Program-made: the position numbers and the translations under genes
The notes under the pieces: generated by a model
Databases searched by the model: none
What the model saw: the letters and a program-made list of their open reading frames with translations, nothing else
Told to the model about the DNA's origin: nothing
Part shown: piece by piece, positions 14,201 through 24,100 of the stretch
Layout of the letters: each line of letters opens with the position of its first letter
Position numbering within the stretch: the first letter of the stretch is position 1
Assembly (NCBI GenBank): GCA_964019135.1
Contig: OZ025252.1
Location: forward strand, 47,714,959 to 47,778,958
DNA: 64,000 nucleotides
Reading direction: 5' to 3'
DNA from: Arenicola marina
Taxonomy: Eukaryota > Annelida > Polychaeta > Arenicolidae

Positions 14201-15770
14201 CCATCCTTCACCCCGTCAGCCATCCTTCACCCCGTCAGCCATCCTTTACCCCGTCAGCCATCCTTCACCCCGTCAGCCATCCTTCACCCCGTCAGCCATC
14301 CTTCACCCCGTCAGCCATCCTTCACCCCGTCAGCCATCCTTCACCCCGTCAGCCATCCTTCACCCCGTCAGCCATCCTTCACCCCGTCAGCCATCCTTCA
14401 CCCCGTCAGCCATCCTTCACCCCGTCAGCCACCCCTTCACCCCGTCAGCCATCCTTCACCCCGTCAGCCACCCCTTCACCCCGTCAGCCACCCCTTCACC
14501 CCGTCAGCCATCCTTCACCCCGTCAGCCACCCCTTCACCCCGTCAGCCATCCTTCACCCCGTCAGACATCCTTCACCCCGTCAGCCATCCTTCACCCCGT
14601 CAGCCATCCTTCACCCCGTCAGCCACCCCTTCACCCCGTCAGCCATCCTTCACCCCGTCAGCCATCCTTCACCCCGTCAGCCACCCCTTCACCCCGTCAG
14701 CCATCCTTCACCCCGTCAGCCACCCCTTCACCCCGTCAGCCACCCTTCACCCCGTCAGCCATCCTTCACCCCGTCAGCCACCCCTTCACCCCGTCAGCCA
14801 TCCTTCACCCCGTCAGACATCCTTCACCCCGTCAGCCACCCCTTCACCCCGTCAGCCATCCTTCACCCCGTCAGCAATCCTTCACCCCGTCAGCCATCCT
14901 TCACCCCGTCAGCCATCCTTCACCCCGTCAGCCATCCTTCACCCCGTCAGCCATCCTTCACCCCGTCAGCCATCCTTCACCCTGTCAGCCACCCCTTCAC
15001 CCCGTCAGCCATCCTTCACCCCGTCAACCACCCCTTCACCCCGTCAGCCACCCCTTCACCCCGTCAGCCATCCTTCACCCCGTCAGCCACCCCTTCACCC
15101 CGTCAGCCATCCTTCACCCCGTCAGACATCCTTCAGCCCGTCAGCCACCCCTTCACCCCGTCAGCCATCCTTCACCCCGTCAGCCATCTGTCACCCCGTT
15201 AGCCATCCTTCACCCCGTCAGCCATCCTTCACCCCGTCAGCCATCCTTCACCCCGTCAGCCATCCTTCACCCCGTCAGCCATCCTTCACCCCGTCTGCCA
15301 CCCGTTCACCCTGTCTGCCATCCCTTCACCCCATCAGCGGCCCCTTCACCCCGTCAGCCACCTCTTCACCCCGTCAGCCACCCCTTCACCCCGTCAGCCA
15401 TCCTTCACCCCGTCAGCCATCCTTCACCCCGTCAGCCATCCTTCACCCCGTCAGCCATCCTTCACCCCGTCAGCCATCCTTCACCCCGTCAGCCACCCCT
15501 TCACCCCGTCAGCCATCCTTCACCCCGTCAGCCATCCTTCACCCCGTCAGCCACCCCTTCACCCCGTCAGCCACCCCTTCACCCCGTCAGCCATCCTTCA
15601 CCCCGTCAGCCATCCTTCACCCCGTCAGCCATCCTTCACCCCGTCAGCCACCCCTTCACCCCGTCAGCCACCCCTTCACCCCGTCAGCCATCCTTCACCC
15701 CGTCAGCCACCCCTTCACCCCGTCAGCCATCCTTCACCCCGTCAGCCACCCCTTCACCCCGTCAGCCACC

Positions 15771-16122
15771 CCCCTCCTACTCTTGCATGGCCCGCTATGC
15801 CTCGCTTCACCACATTGATCGATTGACAGGTAGGGGTTACCCGTATGACATGGCAGGGGTCACCCTGCCCTTCTCTCTCCCTTCCTAACAGGCTTGCATT
15901 ACCTTGGTAATAAACAACCTTGTGATGTCACCCCCCCACCCCCTCCCCCCATCCCACCACCCTCCGCGACCACGGCCATGGTAGGACTCTTGACCCCCAT
16001 CAACCCTACCCCCCACGTAGTAATTGATTCCACCCCTGGGAAACAACGGACACATAATGAGCGAGAGATTGAGATACCTGTCCAAGGGAAGAGCCACACC
16101 CACCTACACCTGTTGCTAACAG
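15771..16122. other. Non-repetitive sequence right of the 20-bp array
   Basis: Contains a C-rich tract (about 15932-15965). Also holds a donor-like GACAG|GTAGGG at 15830 and a strong acceptor-like CTCTCTCCCTTCCTAACAG ending at 15891. Reading CMARYASLHHIDRLT into GLHYLGNKQPCDV is possible across them but unsupported. Nothing else identified. Confidence 0.4.
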
Positions 16123-16194
16123 TTGCCATGACAACTACGTGGGTCTGATGGACTCGCTGGTTATCACGAGGAGATATAACAGAAGGGTTTTGAG
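16123..16194 (+). CDS. Candidate internal exon of an unidentified plus-strand gene
   Basis: A 72-nt segment between a good acceptor (ACACCTGTTGCTAACAG) and a consensus donor (GAG|GTGAGT). Only one frame is open and it reads CHDNYVGLMDSLVITRRYNR then RVL. The peptide looks protein-like (mixed helix-type composition) but I do not recognise the family. I could not join it in phase to a neighbouring exon: a second candidate at 15771-15829 has an incompatible phase. A chance open segment remains possible. Confidence 0.35.
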
Positions 16195-16303
16195 GTGAGT
16201 GCATTGGTCGGCTTGAAGGGTCCCTGATGTGGTTCAGGTCACGGTAACATTGCTTCAACGTTAAGTAAATTAATCCGCACAGTCCAGGCTTTTGTCTTCA
16301 CAG

Positions 16304-18183
16304 ACCACACATTGCCATTCGGTCATCAATCACACAGACCACACATTGCCATTACGTCATCAATCACACAGACCACACATTGCCATTACGTCATCAATCA
16401 CACAGACCACACATTGCCATTAAGTCATCAGTCACACAGACCAAACATTGCCATTCCGTCATCAATCACACAGACCACACATTGCCATTACGTCATCAGT
16501 CACACAGACCACACATTGCCATTACGTCATCAATCACACAGACCACACATTGCCATTACGTCATCAGTCACACATTGCCATTACGTCATCAATCACACAG
16601 ACCACACATTGCCATTACGTCATCGATCACACATTGCCATTACGTCATCAATCACACAGACCACACATTGCCATTACGTCATCAATCACACAGACCACAC
16701 ATTGCCATTACGTCATCAATCACACAGACCACACATTGCCATTACGTCATCAGTCACACATTGCCATTACGTCATCAATCACACAGACCACACATTGCCA
16801 TTACGTCATCAGTCACACAGACCACACATTGCCATTACGTCATCAATCACACAGACCACACATTGCCATTAAGTCATCAGTCACACAGACCAAACATTGC
16901 CATTCCGTCATCAATCACACAGACCACACATTGCCATTACGTCATCAGTCACACAGACCACACATTGCCATTACGTCATCAATCACACAGACCACACATT
17001 GCCATTACGTCATCAGTCACACATTGCCATTACGTCATCAATCACACAGACCACACATTGCCATTACGTCATCAATCACACAGACCACACATTGCCATTA
17101 CGTCATCAGTCACACATTGCCATTACGTCATCAATCACACAGACCACACATTGCCATTACGTCATCAATCACACAGACCACACATTGCCATTACGTCATC
17201 AGTCACACATTGCCATTACGTCATCAATCACACAGACCACACATTGCCATTACGTCATCAATCACACAGACCACACATTGCCATTACGTCATCAATCACA
17301 TAGACCACACATTGCCATTACGTCATCAATCACACAGACCACACATTGCCATTACGTCATCAGTCACACAGACCACACATTGCCATTACGTCATCAGCCA
17401 CACAGACCACACATTGCCATTACGTCATCAATCACACAGACCACACATTGCCATTACGTCATCAATTACACAGACCACACATTGCCATTACGTCATCAAT
17501 CACACAGACCACACATTGCCATTACGTCATCAATCACACAGACCAAACATTGCCATTACGTCATCAATCACACAGGCCACACATTGCCATTACGTCATCA
17601 GTCACACAGACCACACATTGCCATTACGTCATCAATCACACAGACCACACATTGCCATTACGTCATCAATCACACAGACCACACATTGCCATTACGTCAT
17701 CAGTCACACAGACACACATTGCCATTACGTCATCAATCACACAGACCACAAATTGCCATTACGTCATCAGTCACACATTGCCATTACGTCATCAATCACA
17801 CAGACCACACATTGCCATTACGTCATCAATCACACAGACCACACATTGCCATCACGTCATCAGTCACACAGACCACACATTGCCATTACGTCATCAGTCA
17901 CACAGACCACACATTGCCATTACGTCATCAGTCACACATTGCCATTACGTCATCAGTCACACAGACCACACATTGCCATTACGTCATTAGCCACACAGAC
18001 CACACATTGCCATTACGTCATCAATCACACAGACCACACATTGCCATTACGTCATCAATCACACAGACCACACATTGCCATTACGTCATCAGTCACACAT
18101 TGCCATTACGTCATCAGTCACACAGACCACACATTGCCATTACGTCATCAGTCACACATTGCCATTACGTCATCAGTCACACA
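16304..18183. repeat. 34-bp array with a CRE-like motif in every unit
   Basis: Plus-strand unit CCATTACGTCATCAATCACA, CAGACCACACATTG; shorter 21-23-bp forms lack CAGACCACACATTG-like segments. Roughly 55-60 units. Each contains TTACGTCA (TGACGTAA on the other strand), a variant of the CREB/ATF bZIP site. No stops occur in several frames, so open frames of 190-600 codons appear; they are low-complexity and not genes. Confidence 0.93.
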
Positions 18184-18684
18184 TACTCACGTATGTGAAG
18201 TACACATATCAAGAAGATACGTATTAACTATATAATTAATATTAATAAAACACATTAAACTCACATTATATACCTTTACAACTCCGTAATACATGTTAAT
18301 ACCATGCATCAATCATCTGTGCCGTGATTACGAGTCTTCGATTTGTCTTATACAGAGTTTGTCTTATACAGAGTTTATGGTTTATTACAAGCGTAATATA
18401 AGTATTCCTTGTCTACCACTAAACAATTAATAATAAGGTAAATTGGTTGGCCATATTGCTACATAATGAGCATTATGAAATCGAAAAGCATCCGGTATAC
18501 CATTGCACTGTCAGAAAATCTATGGTTCTTACATTCAAGTCCTAATGTGTAGCTATTAGAAACGTTTTTTCGTGACAGCAATACACTGTTCGTAATTTAG
18601 ACATGTGACTGTGTGTGTGATTGGAGGGTCAGGTGCATGTGTGATATCTCGATAGATAAAGAAACCAAGAGCCTTGGGCAAGAT
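18184..18684. other. AT-rich intergenic sequence
   Basis: No gene, RNA or strong repeat seen. A 17-bp tandem duplication (TTGTCTTATACAGAGTT) occurs near 18350. Confidence 0.6.
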
Positions 18685-18912
18685 GGGAAGTTCCCTTTGG
18701 TCTAATGCTGTTGGTGTTCGCCCTGGATGCGAAGAGTCGTCGGTTAGAACCCCGTCAGTTCGGGTTGTGAACTTGTCGGCGTCCATTCGGGCCTGCGGCC
18801 CAAAATACGACACGTGTACTGGTAGGAGTGTCCAGGTCATGTGTTTGTCTTGTCTGTCCAATCGTGCTGTATTGATTAGCGTTTTGTGGCCCATCCCAAT
18901 TGGATAGGCCAG
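18685..18912 (+). mobile_element. Probable tRNA-derived SINE (different family)
   Basis: TTTGGTCTAATGCTGTTGGT and CGGTTAGAACCCCG resemble A and B boxes with about 50 bp spacing. A GC-balanced body follows up to GGCCCATCCCAATTGGATAG. No clear tail or target duplication was recognised. Confidence 0.4.
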
Positions 18913-19424
18913 ATAAATAGAGACTTGGGGCCTCAGAAGCTATTAGTTCGATTAGTCCGAACACGGGACCAACCTCGATCCGGTGTTCCATGCCGAGATG
19001 CTCCACTGTGTCTATCATAACGACACCGTACGAACAAATGGAGCGGAGAGGGTCTCAATATAAGGTATTTATATAAGGGGGGCCTTTTCGCATGAGGTGG
19101 TGGGAGGGGAGGGGGGTGGGGGCGCATTTCCTCATGTCGCACCGGGATTGGATGCGGCGGAAGGTATGTTTGGCATATATGTTGTGCATAAAGGTTGTAT
19201 GACGTTGTCTTTATGCATTTGTCGAATAGATCAGTCACATCGAGATGTGTTTAACCTGTATCTCTGCTCGCCCAGCCCACCGCGGATATTTCCGCGCCAT
19301 ACTAAATCAGATACGCACTGAAAGGAATCCGATGCCTACCTGCTGAATGTTATCTATTGAAGAAAGTCAGTCCCAAGAGTACTTGGGATAGATGTAGTAG
19401 ACAGGCTTGTAGATATAGGTCTCA
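18913..19424. other. Intergenic sequence with an ambiguous open segment
   Basis: The stretch 18955-19070 is open on both strands (plus: TNLDPVFHAEMLHCVYHN; minus: MIDTVEHLGMEHRIEVGPVF). Neither is recognised. A G-rich stretch lies near 19095-19120. No confident feature. Confidence 0.4.
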
Positions 19425-20460
19425 GGCTTCAGTCATGGTCTCAGGCTTCAGTCATGGTCTCAGGCTTCAGTCATATAGTCTCAGGCTTCAGTCATAACGA
19501 TTCTTGGGTTCCGTCATAACGAGTCTCAGGATTCAGTCATAAAGAGTCTCAGGCTTCAGTCATAACGAGTCTCAGGCTTCAGTCATAACGAGCCTAAGGC
19601 TTCAGTCATAACGATTCTTGGGTTCAGTCATAACGAGTCTCAGGATTCAGTCATAAAGAGTCTCAGGCTTCAGTTATAACGAGTCTCAGGCTTCAGTCAT
19701 AACGAGTCTAAGGCTTCAGTCATAAAGTCTCAGGCTTGTCATAAAGAGTCTCAGGCTTCAGTCATAACGAGTCTCAGGCTTGTCATAAAGAGTCTCAGGC
19801 TTCAGTCATAACGAGTCTTGGGCTTCAGTCATAAAGAGTCTCGGGCTTCAGTCATAACGAGTCTCAGGCTTCAGTCATAAAGAGTCTCAGGCTTCAGTCA
19901 TACGAGTCTCAGGCTTCAGCCATAAAGAATCTCAGGCTTGTCATAAAGAGTCTCAGGCTTTAGTCATAACGAGTCTCAGGCTTCAGTCATAAAGAGTCTC
20001 AGGCTTCAGTCATAACGAGTCTAAGGCTTCAGTCATAACGAGTCTAAGGCTTCAGTCATAAAGCGTCTAAGGCTTCAGTCATAACGAGTCTCAGGCTTGT
20101 CATAAAGAGTCTCAGGCTTCAGTCATAACGAGTCTCAGGCTTCAGTCATAACGAGTCTATGGCTTCAGTCATAAAGAGTCTCAGGCTTCAGTCATAACGA
20201 GTCTAAGGCTTCAGTCATAAAGAGTCTAAGGCTTTAGTCATAAAGAGTCTCAGGCTTCAGTCATAACGAGTCTCAGGCTTCAGTCATAACGAGTCTAAGG
20301 CTTCAGTCATAAAGAGTCTCAGGTTTCAGTCATAACGAGTCTAAGGCTTCAGTCATAAAGAGTCTCAGGCTTCAGTCATAACGAGTCTAAGGCTTCAGTC
20401 ATAAAGAGTCTCAGGCTTCAGTCATAACGAGTATAAGGCTTCAGTCATAACGAGTCTCAG
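19425..20460. repeat. Intergenic array: 23-bp unit downstream of Nup133
   Basis: Units of GAGTCTCAGGCTTCAGTCAT plus AAC or AAA, with shortened variants (GGCTTGTCATAAAGAG). About 44 copies between the Nup133 polyadenylation signals and AT-rich DNA. Confidence 0.93.
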
Positions 20461-20515
20461 ACAGGGTGCATGGGCCGAACAATCAAGAAATCAGTATGTA
20501 CAAGACTTGACACAC

Positions 20516-20531
20516 TTTATTCCACTTTATT
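20516..20531 (-). promoter_or_regulatory. Tandem polyadenylation signals
   Basis: On the minus strand AATAAA occurs twice ten bases apart (20526-20531 and 20516-20521), about 520 bases after the Nup133 stop codon. A TGTG-containing stretch follows downstream. The position suits 3' end formation for the gene. Confidence 0.65.
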
Positions 20532-20794
20532 CTGTGTAAACAATGTTCTGGCGACGCGGGCGAGTCGAGAGGAATAACACAAACTTGTATGTCATGATTG
20601 CCTCGAGGTCCAAGCTTAGCTTGAACACCAGGCAGGAACAGAAAGATAATGCATTTTAGAGAATGTAATTCGTTTGGGGGACCGATATTTGAGACTAAAG
20701 CGAGTGAAATGAAATATATAAAAATTGATTTGTTGAATCATCACAGGTCTCGCAAAGTCTCACGTGATGTGGGACCACTCGGTGTTTGTTCAGA

Positions 20795-20995
20795 AGGGTT
20801 GATGGGGCGTGGAGGGGTGGGGCGTGGGGAGGTGGGGCGTAGCGGGGTGGGGCGTGAAGGGTGGGGCTTGAGGGTTGGGGCACGAGGGACGGGGCGTAGC
20901 GGGGTGGGGCGTGAGGGATGGGGCGTGGAGGGGTGGGGCGTAGCGGGGTGGGGCGTGAGGGATGGGACGTGGAGGGGTGAGGTGGCGGTTACGGA
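20795..20995. repeat. GC-rich tandem repeat in the 3' UTR
   Basis: Variants of GGGGCGTAGCGGGGTG and GGGGCGTGAGGGATG alternate for about 200 bp on the plus strand. The minus strand, and so the inferred transcript, is C-rich here. Confidence 0.8.
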
Positions 20996-21048
20996 GGGGC
21001 TGGTTGTCACTGGTAAATAGTCACAAAAGGGGAATGCAGGGACCATTA

Positions 21049-21185
21049 TCAGGTCAGCAGTCGCTGCATCTGTTCGTAGCCGGCTTTCAGCAGGAATTGG
21101 AAGTTGGCGCCTTCCCTAATATCGCCCAGCTCGTCACTGGCGAGCAGCGCCTCGACCCGGGGCAGCACCTGGCGGATGTCCAGCC
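21049..21185 (-). CDS. NUP133: Nup133 last coding exon with stop codon
   Basis: Encodes [20 protein letters not shown] then [20 protein letters not shown] and RLLT, then TGA. Phase 1 start. Matches human [44 protein letters not shown], the end of the Nup107-binding domain. Acceptor GCTGTTGCAG follows a CT-rich tract that is copied through the intron. Confidence 0.97.
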
Positions 21186-24100
21186 CTGCAACAGCGGGAG
21201 AGAGAGCTGAGCGGTTACACCACGGCCCACGGTAATCAGCGGGAGAGAGCACTGGGCGGTTACACCACGGCTTACGGTAATTAGCGGGAGAGAGAGCACT
21301 GGGCGGTTACACCACGGCTTACGGTAATTAGCGGGAGAGAGCACTGGGCGGTTACACCACGGCTTACGGTAATTAGCGGGAGAGAGCACTGGGCGGTTAC
21401 ACCACGGCTTACGGTAATTAGCGGACAGAGAGAGAGCACTGGGCGGTTACACCACGGCTTACGGTAATTAGCGAGAGAGAGAGCACTGGGCGGTTACACC
21501 ACGGCTTACGTTAATTAGCGGGAGAGAGAGAGCACTGGGCGGTTACCCAACGGCTTACGGTAATTAACGGGAGAGAGAGCACTGGGCGGTTACACCACGG
21601 CTTACGGTAATTAGCGGGAGAGAGAGAGCACTGGGCGGTTACACCACGGCTTATGGTAATCAGCGGGACAGAGCACTGGGCGGTTACACCACGGCTTACG
21701 GTAATTAGCGGGAGAGAGAGAGCACTGGGCGGTTACACCACGGCTTACGGTGATTAACGGGAGAGAGAGCACTGGGCGGTTACACCACGGCGTACGGTAA
21801 TTTAGCAGGAGAGAGAGAGCACTGGGCGGTTACACCACGGCTTACGGTAATTAGCGGGAGAGAGAGCACTGGGCGGTTACACCACGGCTTACGGTAATTA
21901 GCGGGAGAGAGAGCACTGGGCGGTTACACCACGGCTTACGGTAATTAGCGGGAGAGAGCACTGGGCGGTTACACCACGGCTTACGGTAATTAGCGGGAGA
22001 GAGCACTGGGCGGTTACACCACGGCTTACGGTAATTAGCGGGAGAGAGAGCACTAGGCGGTTACACCACGGCTTACGGTAATTAGCGGAGAGAGAGAGAG
22101 CACTGGGCGGTTACACCACGGCTTACGGTAATTAGCGGGAGAGAGAGCACTGGGCGGTTACACCACGGCTTACGGTAATTAGCGGGAGAGAGAGCACTGG
22201 GCGGTTACACCACGGCTTACGGTAATTAGCGGGAGAGAGAGCACTGGGCGGTTACACCACGGCTTACGGTAATTAGCGGGAGAGAGAGCACTGGGCGGTT
22301 ACACCACGGCTTACGGTAATTAGCGGGAGAGAGAGCACTGGGCGGTTACACCACGGCTTACGGTAATTAGCGGGAGAGAGAGCACTGGGCGGTTACACCA
22401 CGGCTTACGGTAATTAGCGGGAGAGAGCCCTGGGCGGTTACACCACGGCTTACGGTAATTAACGGGAGAGAGAGCACTGGGCGGTTACACCACGGCTTAC
22501 GGTAAATAGCGGGAGAGAGCACTGGTTGGTTACACCACGGCTTACGGTAATTAGCGGGAGAGAGAGCACTGGGCGATTACACCACGGCTTACGGTAATTA
22601 GCGGGAGAGAGAGAGCACTGGGCGGTTACACCACGGCTTACGGTAATTAGCGGGAGAGAGAGCACTGGGCGGTTACACCACGGCTTACGGTAATTAGCGG
22701 GAGAGAACACTGGTTGGTTACACCACGGCTTACGGTAATTAGCGGGAGAGAGAGAGCACTGGGCGGTTACACCACGGCTTACGGTAATTAGCGGGAGAGC
22801 CCTGGGCGGTTACACCACGGCTTACGGTAATTGGCGGGAGAGAGAGCACTGGGCGGTTACACCACGGCTTACGGTAATTAACGGGAGAGAGAGCACTGGG
22901 CGGTTACACCACGGCTTACGGTAATTAACGGGAGAGAGAGCACTGGGCGGTTACACCACGGCTTACGGTAATTAGCGGGAGAGAGAGAGCACTGGGCGGT
23001 TACACCACGGCTTACGGTAATTAGCGGGAGAGCCCTGGGCGGTTACACCACGGCTTACGGTAATTAGCGGGAGAGAGAGCACTGGGCGGTTACACCACGG
23101 CTTACGGTAATTAGCGGGAGAAAACACTGGTTGGTTACACCACGGCTTACGGTAATTAGCGGGAGAGAGAGAGCACTGGGCGGTTACACCACGGCTTACG
23201 GTAATTAGCGGGAGAGAGAGCACTGGGCGGTTACACCACGGCTTACGGTAATTAGCGGGAGAGAGAGAACACTGGGCGGTTACACCACGGCTTACGGTAA
23301 TTAGCGGGAGAGAGAGAGCACTGAGCGGTTACACCACGGCTTACGGTAATTAGCGGGAGAGAGAAAGCACTGGGCGGTTACACCACGGCTTACGGTAATT
23401 AACGGGAGAGAGAGCACTGGGCGGTTACACCACGGCTTACGGTAATTAACGGGGGAGAGAGCACTGGGCGGTTACACCACGGCTTACGGTAATTAGCGGG
23501 AGAGAGAGAGCACTGGGCGGTTACACCACGGCTTACGGTAATTAGCGGGAGAGCTCTGGGCGGTTACACCACGGCTTACGGTAATTAGCGGGAGAGAGAG
23601 CACTGGGCGGTTACACCACGGCTTACGGTAATTAGCGGGAGAGAACACTGGTTGGTTACACCACGGCTTACGGTAATTAGCGGGAGAGAGAGAGCACTGG
23701 GCGGTTACACCACGGCTTACGGTAATTAGCGGGAGAGAGAGAGCACTGGGCGGTTACACCACGGCTTACGGTAATTAGCGGGAGAGAGAGCACTGGGCGG
23801 TTACACCACGGCTTACGGTAATTAGCGGGAGAGAGCACTGGGCGGTTACACCACGGCTTACGGTAATTAGCGGGAGAGAACACTGGTTGGTTACACCACG
23901 GCTTACGGTAATTAGCGGGAGAGAGAGAGCACTGGGCGGTTACACCACGGCTTACGGTAATTAGCGGGAGAGAGAGCACTAGGCGGTTACACCACGGCTT
24001 ACGGTAATTAGCGGGAGAGAGAGAGCACTGGGCGGTTACACCACGGCTTACGGTAATTAGCGGGAGAGAGAGAGCACTGGGCGGTTACACCACGGCTTAC

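Larger units (their letters stand above)
1..15770. repeat. 15.8-kb array of 19-20-bp units with nested multi-kb duplications
   Basis: Unit CCCTTCACCCCGTCAGCCAC (20 bp) and, at 10140-11700 and 13470-15770, a 19-bp form CCATCCTTCACCCCGTCAG. Large blocks repeat almost perfectly: a 3798-bp shift (456 to 4254, 2577 to 6375), 1196 bp (6375 to 7571), 4994 bp (3595 to 8589) and 3329 bp (9248 to 12577). Interrupted by a unique segment, SINE copies and SINE-tail fragments listed separately. Open frames up to 1100 codons arise from the repeat and are not genes. It continues beyond the left edge. Confidence 0.95.
20500..21048 (-). other. NUP133: Nup133 3' untranslated region (inferred)
   Basis: About 0.55 kb lies between the stop codon and two polyadenylation signals. 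It contains a short GC-rich tandem repeat at 20795-20995. The exact cleavage site is not visible. Confidence 0.6.

Noticed and set aside
9248-15888. Open frames of 660-1103 codons rich in Pro, His and Ser in the 20-bp array
   Set aside because: All three plus frames are open at once with the same low-complexity peptide, as expected from a C-rich repeat lacking stops. There is no splice, promoter or domain support.
16312-18235. His/Thr-rich open frames in the 34-bp array
   Set aside because: Several overlapping frames share the same peptide; it is a repeat artefact.
16304-20460. CRISPR-like array of regular repeats
   Set aside because: Units are contiguous with no unique spacers, and the context is a spliced animal gene.
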